A stretch of 64,000 nucleotides of DNA from Bacillus sp. OxB-1 (GCF_000829195.1 NZ_AP013294.1:2429001-2493000); one strand, 5' to 3'. Numbered from the stretch's first letter, positions 35,615-45,013 are shown. Made by a program: numbers and translations. The notes: generated by a model not told the origin, from the letters alone.

Positions 35615-35724
35615 AGCGAGACCTCGCTGTTTTAAAATGTGCCCTTTTTAAAGGACATATAAAAAAAGCCTACCCAGTTTTCAAAAGGTGACCTCTGTTA
35701 TTCTACAGGTGTCATCTTTTTTTA
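35615..35724 (+). terminator. Two terminator-like hairpins after the stalk remnant
   Basis: AGCGAG/CTCGCT followed by GTTTTAAAA lies at 35615-35634. An imperfect hairpin AAAAGGTGACC...ACAGGTGTCATC followed by TTTTTTT lies at 35684-35724. The rest of the 380-bp gap up to 35964 is AT-rich and holds only the palindrome below. Confidence 0.5.
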
Positions 35725-35821
35725 TTCCCTGGACGTTGCAGTAGATCATATAGTATTTACTTTCCCTTTTTAACTTCTCGAAGATTATACAAGGCTTTAT
35801 ATATGGGCGGTTTTTTAAATT

Positions 35822-35844
35822 GATCAGGTGACTGTCACCTGATC
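35822..35844. repeat. 23-bp palindrome of the GGTGAC repeat family
   Basis: GATCAGGTGAC-T-GTCACCTGATC is a perfect palindrome about a central T. It is the end motif of the 60-70 bp family without the core, 120 bp ahead of the dioxygenase operon. Confidence 0.7.
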
Positions 35845-35964
35845 TAAATAATAACTTATGTCAAATCAACAATGGATTAGGTGATGTTAAAAGAAATTGG
35901 CGGATGCTACACTTTTAACTAATCATAATTTTCGTATTAATTTAACAGCTTGTCGGAGGGGGTT

Positions 35965-37299
35965 ATGAATTTGATCATCGAAGAATTGAAACAAATGCAA
36001 GGAAAGTTGGAGGAGGGCTATTTTCCCCAGTGGGTGGTCACCGACCCGGAGATTTACAAGTTGGAGCAGGAAAAAGTATTCAGCAAAACTTGGCTTTTTC
36101 TTGCGCATGAATCCGAGTTGAAAGAAAGCGGCAGCTATATTACGAGGATGATGGTCCATGATCCGATCCTGCTCATGAAAAATCGAAAGGGTGAGATCAA
36201 AGCATTTCTAAACTCTTGTTCTCATCGCGGCACCCGTCTGTGCACCGAAGATTACGGAAATAAGAAAGCGCATACATGTCCGTATCATGGGTGGACTTTC
36301 AATCTGGACGGGGAATTGATCGGGATTGTCGCCGGGAATAAAGTGTATGGTGAAAAAATGGATAAAAGCGAGTGGGGGTTGCGTCCGGTACCTAGAGTGG
36401 AGAGCTATCAAGGGATGATCTTCGGCAATCTCGATCCGAATGCCATGTCGTTAGAAGATTATTTAGGAGACATGAAATTCTACTTTGACATTATGCTCGG
36501 TAGAAGTGATGGAGGCATGGAAGTCAGGGGAGTGCCGCAGCGATGGATTGCGAAAGCGAACTGGAAAATGACAGCTGAGAACTTTGCGGCGGATCCTTAT
36601 CATGTGCAGACAACGCATAGATCCGCTACGGAAATGAAGCTGACGCCGTCCGATCCATTATATGCGTCCTATGGACACCAAGTCGTGTTGCAAAATGGCC
36701 ATGGGATTAATGTCATCACCTCTGCAACCGGGGCATCGGCCAATAAGTATCAGGGGATGCCCGAGCATATGTGGCAGATGTTTGAAAGGAATTTAAATGA
36801 GAAGCAAGTGGAAATCTTCTCGAAAGTAACGAACTTTGTGGGCGGCGTTTTCCCGAATCTATCCTTCCTCAGTTCCTGCAGCGGATCGGAGGGGGTCCGG
36901 CATAACCACCTCAATTGGCGGGTGTGGCGGCCGATCGGGCCCGATAAAATTGAAATCTGGGTCTGGTATATGATCGACAAGGCGCTTCCTGAAGAGTATA
37001 AAGAAAACTCGTACAAAGGATTCCTCGCAACGTTCGGGGCGGCCGGCACATTGGAGCAAGATGACACGGAAAATTGGGCGCGCATTATTGAAGCAAGTTC
37101 CGGGACTATGTCACGTGATCGGACGCTAAGCTACAACAATATGGCGAACTATCTCATGGGCTTTGATAATGTGGAAATCGATGAAACCTTTCCCGGGCCG
37201 GGTGAAGCGTACCCGACATGTTACACTGACCATATCGCGAGAAGCATGCATAAATATTGGTTGGAACTGATGACGAAGGAATCCGGAGGTGAGGGCTGA
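35965..37299 (+). CDS. Aromatic-ring-hydroxylating dioxygenase, alpha subunit
   Basis: This Rieske non-haem iron oxygenase has 444 residues. The [2Fe-2S] ligands are Cys85-x-His87 and Cys105-x2-His108 (CSHRGTRLC, CPYHGW). The catalytic iron ligands are in NFAADPYHVQTTH (His213, His218), and the third lies in LEQDDTENW near residue 360. It adds O2 to an aromatic ring as part of an alpha3beta3 enzyme with the next gene's product. ATG 35965 has GGAGG 5 bp upstream. No ferredoxin or reductase gene lies nearby, so electrons must come from elsewhere. The substrate is unknown. Confidence 0.9.
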   Translation: MNLIIEELKQMQGKLEEGYFPQWVVTDPEIYKLEQEKVFSKTWLFLAHESELKESGSYITRMMVHDPILLMKNRKGEIKAFLNSCSHRGTRLCTEDYGNKKAHTCPYHGWTFNLDGELIGIVAGNKVYGEKMDKSEWGLRPVPRVESYQGMIFGNLDPNAMSLEDYLGDMKFYFDIMLGRSDGGMEVRGVPQRWIAKANWKMTAENFAADPYHVQTTHRSATEMKLTPSDPLYASYGHQVVLQNGHGINVITSATGASANKYQGMPEHMWQMFERNLNEKQVEIFSKVTNFVGGVFPNLSFLSSCSGSEGVRHNHLNWRVWRPIGPDKIEIWVWYMIDKALPEEYKENSYKGFLATFGAAGTLEQDDTENWARIIEASSGTMSRDRTLSYNNMANYLMGFDNVEIDETFPGPGEAYPTCYTDHIARSMHKYWLELMTKESGGEG

Positions 37300-37811
37300 T
37301 GCAAGGGCAGATGCAATTGTCACTCCAAGAAGAAATCACCAAATTTTATTATCGGGAAGCGTATTTACTGGACCATCGCAACTATCGGGAATGGCTTGAT
37401 TTGCTGGCGGAGGATATTACCTATGTCATGCCGCTGCGTGTGACCGTGGAAAATAAAATGGGATCCAATTTGAATCAGGAGATGACGTATTTTTCAGATA
37501 CGAAAAAAGACATTACGATGAAAGTGGAAAGACTTTATATGAAATCCGCTTGGGTAGATGATCCGGCGCCGAGACAAAGGCATTTTATTAGTAATGTGAT
37601 GGTGGAACAAACCGGCGCTCCAGATGAATATAAAGTGATCAGCTATTTCCTATTTAAACGGAGCAGAAGTTCCGAGGCGAACACGGAAGAAATTTTCGGC
37701 GAGCGGGAGGACCTTCTTAGAAAAGTAGATGGTGACTGGAAAGTCGCTTCACGTACGGTTTATGCAGATCAATCCGTCTTGACGGTCATGAATTTAGCGA
37801 TGTTTTTATAG
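37299..37811 (+). CDS. Aromatic-ring-hydroxylating dioxygenase, beta subunit
   Basis: The 170-residue SnoaL-like subunit starts with the typical EEITKFYYREAYLLDHRNYREW and has RRxHFISN-type PRQRHFISNVMV near residue 92. It gives structural support to the alpha subunit. Its ATG shares one base with the alpha stop (TGATG), so synthesis is coupled. The operon ends with a terminator 6 bp after the stop. Confidence 0.9.
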   Translation: MQGQMQLSLQEEITKFYYREAYLLDHRNYREWLDLLAEDITYVMPLRVTVENKMGSNLNQEMTYFSDTKKDITMKVERLYMKSAWVDDPAPRQRHFISNVMVEQTGAPDEYKVISYFLFKRSRSSEANTEEIFGEREDLLRKVDGDWKVASRTVYADQSVLTVMNLAMFL

Positions 37812-37817
37812 GGGAAA

Positions 37818-37841
37818 AGGGAGACGGCCTCCCTCTTATCT
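37818..37841. terminator. Terminator between dioxygenase beta and AraC genes
   Basis: AGGGAG/CTCCCT with a 5-nt loop is followed by CTTATCTTTT. Confidence 0.7.
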
Positions 37842-37842
37842 T

Positions 37843-38760
37843 TTAAATAAAATCGCCCTTACGTCGATATTCGGTTGGACTAATTCCTGTAGCCCGGCGA
37901 AAAGCTCGGCTCAATTGACTTTGATCATCAAAGCCGATTTGATTTGAGATTTCTTTCAGAGAGAGATTCGTTGTTAACAGTAATTTACGGACCTTTAGCA
38001 ATCTGATATTCCGGACGTATTCCATCGGCGCCATTTTCACGTTTTGGCGGAACAGAAGACTTAAGTGGCTTTCACTTAAGAAAACTTCTTCGGCAAGACT
38101 TTTTAAGCTTAGTTTTTCATTCAAATGATGTTCAATAAAAGTGAAAAGTTGCTGAAGGCGCGGATCGAACGTCGGAAATAATTTGTCTGCATGCGGTCGC
38201 AGCAAGGTGAAGACCTTTATAAACCAATCCAGCGTTAAGGCGTTGAACTGAAGAAGTTCAATCGTCTGGTCCAGACCGAAATTCAACTCTCCATAGGAAG
38301 GAGAAAAAGGAGTTCGAATGTCTGGTGTCCATTCGGCTTTAAGCCGTCTCCACAAACTGATTAACGGTGTCTCGATCGCTGTGCCAATTAAATTGGTGAT
38401 GATTGGAAAATCGTATAAAGTCATCAAATTAAACGGTCCGAGTTTGATCTCTACAGCGATTTCCAAATGATGCATGGGCGTTCCTGTGTCGGATTCTAGT
38501 ATTTTAAAAGAGGTCTGGGAGGGAAATAACACGAAATCCCCGGCTCGGACTATGTATTTGACATCATCGATAAAAATGGTTTTCTCACCGGAAACCACAT
38601 ACCAAAAAACAGCATACGGACGGTCCACTTTATCGATCTGCCAATCGGCCGATCTCGTATTTTCATCAATCCGGTGGATATGAAAGTACAATCGATTCAG
38701 TTCGTTTTGTGATTGAAGCTCGTTTTTTATAGTAGGAGTCAATGAAACCACGTCTTTCAT
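37843..38760 (-). CDS. AraC-family transcriptional regulator
   Basis: The 305-residue regulator has an N-terminal cupin-like sensing domain (about 25-120) and a C-terminal pair of helix-turn-helix motifs: LSLKSLAEEVFLSESHLSLLF (given as the first motif, about residues 222-242) and SLKEISNQIGFDDQSQLSRAF (about 270-290). It ends FRRATGISPTEYRRK. It faces the dioxygenase operon from downstream and lies back to back with the TRAP binding-protein gene, so it probably controls both in response to an aromatic compound. The ribosome site is weak. Confidence 0.9.
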   Translation of the reverse strand: MKDVVSLTPTIKNELQSQNELNRLYFHIHRIDENTRSADWQIDKVDRPYAVFWYVVSGEKTIFIDDVKYIVRAGDFVLFPSQTSFKILESDTGTPMHHLEIAVEIKLGPFNLMTLYDFPIITNLIGTAIETPLISLWRRLKAEWTPDIRTPFSPSYGELNFGLDQTIELLQFNALTLDWFIKVFTLLRPHADKLFPTFDPRLQQLFTFIEHHLNEKLSLKSLAEEVFLSESHLSLLFRQNVKMAPMEYVRNIRLLKVRKLLLTTNLSLKEISNQIGFDDQSQLSRAFRRATGISPTEYRRKGDFI

Positions 38761-38857
38761 TCATCAATAGTTGAAATTCGTTAATCTTTTATGACCATCC
38801 TACAACAAATCTCATAAATTCACAAAGTAGAGAATGAAAATTTAGGAGTGTGAAAAA

Positions 38858-39931
38858 ATGAAAGCACCATCGATCAAAAAGAAGTCTCTTCTATTATGTA
38901 TCGGAATGGCGACGAGCATGATGTTGGCCGCATGTGGCAGCGACGACCCAAAAGCCGAAGCGGGAACTGATGCGGACGCAGGATCTGCAAGTACGATTGC
39001 GTTGGATTTGTCTCATGTATGGCCGCCAAGTCATGGTCAAGAAACGGTCACGGTGAAGGAGTTGATTGCTGATGTGGAAGAAGCGACGAATGGACAGGTG
39101 AAAATTACGTCCTATCCAGGGGCATCATTGGCGGCTTCGGATGGGCAGTTCGATGCAGCTGCCACAGGTGCTATCGATATCGGTTTCAGCGTGAATAGTT
39201 ACAACCCGAACCAATTTCCACTCACTTCAGTGATGGAACTTCCATTCATGAGTGATCAAGGGGAAAAAGGGGCAAAAGTATTATGGCAGCTGTATGAGGA
39301 ATTCCCGGAATTTGAAGAAGAATATACGGGAACGGTTCCTTTATGGCTGTTCACTTCCGATCCAGGCCAAATCTTTACAGTTGGAAAGCCGGTGAAGAGT
39401 CTTGAAGATCTAAAAGGAATGAGAATTCGATCCCCATCCGCGGAAACGAATGAGTGGCTGACAGCAATCGGTGCCACGCCAGTTTCGATGCCGATGAACG
39501 AGACGTATGAAGCCCTTGAACGAGGGGTGGTCGACGGGACGATCGCACCATGGGAAGCGTTGCTCGGTCATAGTTTGATAGATGTGATTAACTATGCCAC
39601 GGTCGGCAATTTTTATTCCACGACTTTTTACGCAACGATGAACGAAAATACATGGGATTCGCTAGGTGAAGAAAACCAAACCGCCATTCGAGAATTAACT
39701 GGTGAAAAATTGTCCATGAAAGCGGCCGCCCTTCACGATCAATCCGGAAGAGACGCTGTGGAGCAAGCGAAAGAAAAAGGCGTTGAAATTTATGAGTTAA
39801 GTGAAGAGGAACTCGATGAATGGAAATTCCTTATAAATCCAACGATTGACAAGTGGATAGAAAAGGTGGAAGGAAGAGGCTTACCCGGACAAGCGATTTA
39901 TGATCGTGCCGTTGAATTAAGTGCTCAGTAA
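38858..39931 (+). CDS. TRAP transporter substrate-binding lipoprotein (DctP family)
   Basis: The 357-residue protein has a signal peptide with lipobox MLAAC (Cys26) and a DctP-type domain. Diagnostic segments are the start IALDLSHVWPPSHGQE, the conserved IRSPSAETNEWLTAIGATPVSM and ETYEALERGVVDGTIAPWEA. In TRAP systems it delivers organic acids to the DctQM membrane pair. No dctQ or dctM gene follows; the next item is a repeat and then unrelated genes. It may work with a permease encoded elsewhere or be a leftover. The shared intergenic region with the AraC gene suggests uptake of the dioxygenase substrate. Confidence 0.88.
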   Translation: MKAPSIKKKSLLLCIGMATSMMLAACGSDDPKAEAGTDADAGSASTIALDLSHVWPPSHGQETVTVKELIADVEEATNGQVKITSYPGASLAASDGQFDAAATGAIDIGFSVNSYNPNQFPLTSVMELPFMSDQGEKGAKVLWQLYEEFPEFEEEYTGTVPLWLFTSDPGQIFTVGKPVKSLEDLKGMRIRSPSAETNEWLTAIGATPVSMPMNETYEALERGVVDGTIAPWEALLGHSLIDVINYATVGNFYSTTFYATMNENTWDSLGEENQTAIRELTGEKLSMKAAALHDQSGRDAVEQAKEKGVEIYELSEEELDEWKFLINPTIDKWIEKVEGRGLPGQAIYDRAVELSAQ

Positions 39932-39940
39932 GTAAATGAA

Positions 39941-40149
39941 AAGGTGGGGCTGTCCAGAAAGTGGATTTTCCGGTTAAACACGCAAATAGCAAGGGCTCTG
40001 GTCGCTTTCCGCGGGCCAGCCGACGAGCCTCCTCCGGCTTACAGCCGTGCAGGGTCTCGTCGGCCGGCTTTCCCGCAGGAGTCTCCCGGCGCCCTTGCTT
40101 TTTGCTAGTATCCAACTCTGTGCCTGGACTTTTCGGACAGCCCCACCTT
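39941..40149. repeat. 209-bp structured intergenic repeat (TTTCCGCGGGC type)
   Basis: The ends are perfect 15-bp inverted repeats, AAGGTGGGGCTGTCC (39941-39955) and GGACAGCCCCACCTT (40135-40149). The interior is GC-rich, with GCTTTCCGCGGGCCAGCCGA and GCAGGAGTCTCCCGGCGCCC, typical of dispersed intergenic repeats I know from several Bacillaceae. It follows the TRAP gene by 10 bp and ends in TTTTT, so it can also terminate transcription. No protein is encoded. Confidence 0.8.
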
Positions 40150-40304
40150 TTTACTTGTTAAACCCAAAACATCATCGTACTTTCCCCCCATTCCGGCCAA
40201 ATTCAAGATATTATATATATAAAAATGAAACTTCTGGCATGGTAGCACGTATAAAAAGATAAAGAATTATGCGATTGAACGTGTGGCACAGGGAGATGGT
40301 TCGG

Positions 40305-40865
40305 ATGAAAATAGTAACTGGCATCTTGTTCTTGTTATGTTTAGGATATTTCTATTACCGGTTCTTTCGGCTTTTAATTAAAATGAAACAATCTGCTGTT
40401 TTCCCAAAAACGGAAGAGGATTGGAGAACGATTCGGAAACAGCCGCAAAAAGCAGTGGATTTACCGGGGATATCTCATCAAAAAACCGGCTTTTTCATGA
40501 ATGGCCTTACGCTCCTCTTTTTGACGATCTTCGTTATCGGCAATTTGTTCAGCAGTAATACGAACTGGCCTGCCTACCTCGTATTTATCCCGATTTTCTT
40601 TAATTTATCTCAAGTCTGGAACTTGTTTGCCATCGTCAAGGACGGGATTTTGAGCGGTGGGCGGTTTGTGCCCTGGAAGAGTATCCGATCCTATCACTTT
40701 GTGCCGATTGATACGAACCATCGCTTCTACGGATATTCTCCCGAAGTGAATGGCGGGTATGAACTGAAAATCCAGACGAAGCGATCCGCCGTCAGCTGTA
40801 TTGTGACGTCGGAAACGGGAAGGGAGAAAGTGGCTGAAGTGCTGGATGCGCATTTGGATAGTTGA
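40305..40865 (+). CDS. Two-helix membrane protein of unknown function
   Basis: The 186-residue protein has a transmembrane helix at about residues 3-22 and a further hydrophobic pair at about 65-105. A soluble C-terminal domain that looks like a PH-like or DUF5673-type fold follows (DGILSGGRFVPWKSIRSYHF). I do not recognise the family with certainty. ATG 40305 has GGGAGATGG 5 bp upstream, giving a better start than 40269. It precedes the LURP-one gene by 34 bp, so the two may be co-transcribed. Confidence 0.6.
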   Translation: MKIVTGILFLLCLGYFYYRFFRLLIKMKQSAVFPKTEEDWRTIRKQPQKAVDLPGISHQKTGFFMNGLTLLFLTIFVIGNLFSSNTNWPAYLVFIPIFFNLSQVWNLFAIVKDGILSGGRFVPWKSIRSYHFVPIDTNHRFYGYSPEVNGGYELKIQTKRSAVSCIVTSETGREKVAEVLDAHLDS

Positions 40866-40899
40866 CTCGGAATGGTTTTCCGATATTGGAGGGGATTGT

Positions 40900-41394
40900 A
40901 TGAGACAGCTGTATATTAAACAAAAGGTGTTTAGTCTGAGCGGTAAGTTTTCGGTGAAAGATGAGCAGGAGAATGAAGTGTATTTCGTGGAAGGGAGTTT
41001 CCTGCGGATTCCAAAGACGTTTTCCATTACGGATTCAGCGAGGAAGGAAGTCGCGTTGATTACAAAAAAGACTTTTAGTTTCCTGCCGACCTTCTTTGTG
41101 GAAGTGAGTGGCCAAGAAACCGTGACGATTAAGAAGCACTTTTCCTTCCTGAAATCGCGTTACTCGATCGACGCGGTAGGTATGGAAGTGCGGGGAAATT
41201 GGTGGGACATGAATTTCGAAGTGTATCAGAACGGGGAAGTGATCGGGTCCGTCCGCAAGAAATGGTTCACCTGGGGCGATAGCTACCAGCTGCAAATTGA
41301 AAATGAAGAAACGGAATCACTTCTTGTCGCGCTCGTCGTGGCGATTGACTGTGCAAAAGCCGATCAAGCAGCTGCGGCTTCGGTGCCTGGTTGA
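40900..41394 (+). CDS. LURP-one-related (YxjI-like) protein
   Basis: The 164-residue protein fits the LOR/tubby-like beta-barrel family: MRQLYIKQKVFSLSGKFSVK, then VEGSFLRIPKTFSI and the C-terminal IGSVRKKWFTWGDSYQLQI, which match YxjI-type proteins. They may bind membranes or phospholipids; their function is unknown. ATG 40900 has GGAGGGG 5 bp upstream. The last residues (SVPG) lie in a GGTGCCTGGT stretch that recalls the second repeat family. Confidence 0.8.
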   Translation: MRQLYIKQKVFSLSGKFSVKDEQENEVYFVEGSFLRIPKTFSITDSARKEVALITKKTFSFLPTFFVEVSGQETVTIKKHFSFLKSRYSIDAVGMEVRGNWWDMNFEVYQNGEVIGSVRKKWFTWGDSYQLQIENEETESLLVALVVAIDCAKADQAAAASVPG

Positions 41395-41426
41395 TGAAGC
41401 AGACGGCTGTCATTCCCCAATAAAGT

Positions 41427-41465
41427 AAAATCCATCCTGGAGACTCGTCATGGATGGATTTTTTG
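41427..41465 (+). terminator. Terminator of the LURP-one gene
   Basis: The 11-bp stem AAAATCCATCC/GGATGGATTTT is followed by TTTTGTG. Confidence 0.88.
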
Positions 41466-41989
41466 TGTCAATTACACAGACACCCTTGAGGGACCCTACT
41501 GTAGCTATGGATAATACACCAATTGGAAGGATTGTAGGAGTCTAACTTTATTGGTAATATAGTATTAGTTCAATTGATAATACAAATTGACCAATAAGAA
41601 TTCCTCTTGCTTCGGAACAGAATGCAAAGTTGATCAGTTGTGGAGATATGACATGTGAAGAAGAAATAATAAATAAGAGTTACCCGCTCATACATTTTAA
41701 TAAAAAGATTACTAGTAAAAAGAGGAATTAAGGAGAATTTGATTGATTAAAACAGATATTTTATTCTGAAGATTATGAAGAGATTGAACCTAGTTGTAAC
41801 TAGAAAAAACATGTTGCATGGAATAGACGTATTAGTCAATAAAAAAGGAACCATGCACGAGTGACATGAGTCCCTTTTCTCTGATACGCAAACGCATGTA
41901 CGAGTGACGTGAGTTATCCGTATCCTTATTGGTATGAAATATTATCACAGATATACATACATTTTGTCAAGGGGAGGGGTGAGTGTAGC
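41466..41989. other. AT-rich gene-free stretch
   Basis: About 520 bp clearly more AT-rich than the surroundings, with no intact gene. Two near-repeats containing ACGAGTGAC (ATGCACGAGTGACATGAG near 41853 and ATGTACGAGTGACGTGAG near 41895) stand out. The composition and the truncated gene that follows point to foreign or decaying DNA. Confidence 0.5.
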
Positions 41990-42355
41990 ATGGACAATGC
42001 CAAGATTACAGAGCTAACCATCTGTTTTGATGAAAGTGGCAAACAGAGCAGTGACCCAATTCAGTTGATGGGGGCATTATGTATACCGACGTTTATTTAC
42101 TACCATCCAGATTTTGCGCCACTTCATGAGTTAATTCAAGAGCATAATTTCCATTGGACGGAGTATAGTGGCTATTCGAAGAATAGATATGCCATTGAGC
42201 GATTGTTTGATTTGGCCCAGCCGCTTGCTCCGTATACTCAATTAAATTTTATCAACTGTTCAAAAACGGCTTTAGAACAACAAGCACGGGCATTTGCGAA
42301 TATTTATGAATCCAAACAGGCAATAGCTAGTGATACTATTTATACTTGTTCATAG
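41990..42355 (+). pseudogene. DUF3800-like protein, truncated
   Basis: The 121-residue frame starts with LTICFDESGKQSS, a typical N-terminus of DUF3800 proteins (RNase H-like acidic DESG motif), followed by LMGALCIPTFIYYHPDF. DUF3800 proteins usually have 220-350 residues and further acidic motifs that are missing here, so the gene appears cut off. It has an excellent GGGGAGGGGTGA ribosome site. DUF3800 genes often occur in defence islands, and a GmrSD-type nuclease follows 120 bp downstream. Confidence 0.6.
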
Positions 42356-42474
42356 CACGGAATTATGAAGAATTTCTTTGTCTATAGAAATTATAGGTGC
42401 CTTGTTTTGGCTGAGTGCTGAATTGTTCCAGCATCTTGGTAAGGTTCCTGTCAAAACTTACTTGGAGGTCCATC

Positions 42475-44994
42475 ATGAGTGAATTACAATCCCTTTCGGA
42501 GTTATATCAGAATAAGCTGTTCCGTATCCCGGATTACCAAAGAGGGTATGCGTGGAAACGGAGTCAGCTTGTGGATTTTTGGGAAGATGTCGTGAATTTG
42601 CAGGAGGAGCGCTACCATTATACCGGTTTACTGTCGTTGAAGGCTGTGCCCAAGGCTGAGTCAAATAGCTGGAACCATGATGTGTGGCTCCTGAATTCGG
42701 GATACAAGGCATATCATGTAGTAGACGGGCAGCAGCGCCTTACTACTTTTTCCATTCTTGTCAATGAAATCATTGCGTTTGTGGAAGGCCTGAAATGTCA
42801 TGCTGGCAAGAGCGAGGAGGAGATCGTCCTTTGCTATCAGACGTTGAAGTCGATCCGCCAAAAGTATATTTCGCAGAAACGGCCGCCGCAGAATTTGATC
42901 ACGACGTATTTATTCGGATATGAGACGGATAACCCAAGCGCTGATTATCTTACATATAAAGTGTATGGGGAGCCGTATAGCGGCACGGTCAATGAAACGT
43001 ATTACACGCAAAATCTGAAGTATGCGAAGTCGTTCTTTGCGGATTGCCTCGCCATGCTGTATGAATCGGAAGGATTCGAGGGGATCGAAAAGGTTTTCCA
43101 CAAGATCACGTTGCAGCTGATGTTCACTATTCATGAGATCAAGGACGATTATGATGTGTTTGTCGCTTTCGAAACGATGAATAACCGGGGGAAGAAGCTG
43201 ACGAATTTGGAGTTGCTGAAAAACCGTCTCATTTATCTGACGACGCTTTACGATGAGGAGCAGTTGGATGAAATGGACAAGGTGGAATTGAGGAAACAGA
43301 TCAATGATGCTTGGAAAGAGATCTATTTCCAACTGGGGCGCAATCAAAACTCGCCGCTGTCGGACGACGAGTTTTTACGGGCGCATTGGATCATGTATTT
43401 CCAGTATTCCCGTAGAAGGGGAGACGACTATATAAAGTTTTTGTTGAGTCAGTTCGCAGCGAAGAATATTTATGAAAAACAGGTTGTTGCCGCCATGGCA
43501 ATGGATTCCGAAGTCGGCTTGGAAGAAGATGAGGAGGATGCGGAGCCCGTCCTGTCCGTCAGTAAGCTCGTACCGGGTGATATTGCCGCTTACGTCAATA
43601 GTTTGAAAGACATGGCGAAGTTTTGGTTTTATACATATTTCCCCGAGCAGAGCGGGTTGACTTACGAAGAGAAGATTTGGCTGGAACGGCTGAATCGCAT
43701 AGGGATCGGCCATTTCAGACCACTCGTCACCGCGTCGCTTGCGTTGCAGCATAGTTCGGCAGCTGCAGAACGTGTTTCGTTGTTTCGTGCGATTGAACGG
43801 TTCATCTTTTTGTCGTTCCGGATGGCGGGGTCCCAGGCAAGTTATAAAAGCAGCGATTATTACCGGAAGGCCCGTGAACTGTATCGGGGAGAGACGACTC
43901 TCGACAATGTCACCCAATCCTTGTTGAAAGTGACGAACGACGATATGGAATACGCGATCAAGAGCTTCTTGGCACGCATGGCGAAGCGGTTTTCAAACGG
44001 GGATGGTTTTTACGGCTGGCGCGATCTGCGGTATTTATTGTATGAGTATGAATTTGAGAAAGCCGTTGAAACAGGGGTGGAGAAAGTAGGGTGGACGCCG
44101 TTTACGAAAGTTGAAAAAGACCGGGTCACAATCGAGCATATCCTCCCGCAAACACCGACGAAATGGTATTGGCGAAATCAGTTCCGACAATATTCGGAAG
44201 AGGAGATTAAGTACCTGTCCGCTTCCTTGGGGAATTTATTGCCGTTGTCGCAAAGTGTGAATTCCGCCTTGCAAAATGACAGTTTTGAATTGAAGAAGTT
44301 TTCGAAGGTGAACGGACGTCGGGGGTATGAGGACGGGTCTCATTCCGAAATCGAGGTTTCCCGCGAAACGGATTGGGACGCCTCACGCATTTTGGCCCGT
44401 GGGATGAAACTATTGAGGTTCGTGGAAAAGCGGTGGGACATCCAGTTTGCGGATGAAGCGCAGATGCTCGAACTGCTGCATATCGGATTCGTGAACGAGG
44501 AACGGGACGAACTGCCGGAGCTTCCGCAGGATACTGGGATTTTGCCGAGTGAAGCGGATTCCGAGGAAGGATCCCAGACAACGGGTGAATTGCAACTGAA
44601 TTTCTGGAACGCCTTCGTCGAGTATTGTAGCAAACAGGGACGTGGCGAGGATATCGGGTCCCGGAAGCCGTATGGACAGAACTGGTATGATGTGAATATC
44701 GAAAAAAGCGATTATCATTTATTTTTCAATATAATCGGCAAGTCGACTTTGCGTATCGGTTTATATATTTATAATGAAGAAGCGTTTAAAAGGCTGGAAG
44801 AGAAGAAGACGGACATTGAGGAGATTTGCGGGTTTCAGCTGGAATGGTATACGAGCCGCAAAACGAGTGCGGCGAAACGGGTCCTTTATTCAAAAAGCGG
44901 GGATGTGTACAACGAAGCGGCTTATGAGGAGAGCTTTGAGTGGTTTATTGAATGCTATGATCGGCTGACAGAGGCGCTCGCTGCGGTGGATTGA
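42475..44994 (+). CDS. GmrSD-type DUF262/DUF1524 nuclease with DUF4268 domain
   Basis: The 839-residue protein combines the modules of type IV, modification-dependent restriction enzymes. An N-terminal DUF262 (ParB-like) domain has IPDYQRGYAWKRSQLVDFWED near residue 20 and the diagnostic DGQQRLTTF at 84-92. A helical middle follows with FETMNNRGKKLTNLELLKN near 222. DUF1524 has HNH-type VTIEHILPQTP (His555) and LGNLLPLSQSVNSAL. A C-terminal DUF4268-like domain lies at about 700-839. GmrSD cleaves phage DNA with sugar-modified cytosine. Start ATG 42475 has GGAGG upstream. It shares an operon with an HD-domain gene 19 bp downstream. Confidence 0.85.
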   Translation: MSELQSLSELYQNKLFRIPDYQRGYAWKRSQLVDFWEDVVNLQEERYHYTGLLSLKAVPKAESNSWNHDVWLLNSGYKAYHVVDGQQRLTTFSILVNEIIAFVEGLKCHAGKSEEEIVLCYQTLKSIRQKYISQKRPPQNLITTYLFGYETDNPSADYLTYKVYGEPYSGTVNETYYTQNLKYAKSFFADCLAMLYESEGFEGIEKVFHKITLQLMFTIHEIKDDYDVFVAFETMNNRGKKLTNLELLKNRLIYLTTLYDEEQLDEMDKVELRKQINDAWKEIYFQLGRNQNSPLSDDEFLRAHWIMYFQYSRRRGDDYIKFLLSQFAAKNIYEKQVVAAMAMDSEVGLEEDEEDAEPVLSVSKLVPGDIAAYVNSLKDMAKFWFYTYFPEQSGLTYEEKIWLERLNRIGIGHFRPLVTASLALQHSSAAAERVSLFRAIERFIFLSFRMAGSQASYKSSDYYRKARELYRGETTLDNVTQSLLKVTNDDMEYAIKSFLARMAKRFSNGDGFYGWRDLRYLLYEYEFEKAVETGVEKVGWTPFTKVEKDRVTIEHILPQTPTKWYWRNQFRQYSEEEIKYLSASLGNLLPLSQSVNSALQNDSFELKKFSKVNGRRGYEDGSHSEIEVSRETDWDASRILARGMKLLRFVEKRWDIQFADEAQMLELLHIGFVNEERDELPELPQDTGILPSEADSEEGSQTTGELQLNFWNAFVEYCSKQGRGEDIGSRKPYGQNWYDVNIEKSDYHLFFNIIGKSTLRIGLYIYNEEAFKRLEEKKTDIEEICGFQLEWYTSRKTSAAKRVLYSKSGDVYNEAAYEESFEWFIECYDRLTEALAAVD

Positions 44995-45013
44995 ACGGAG
45001 AAAGGAGGGCATC

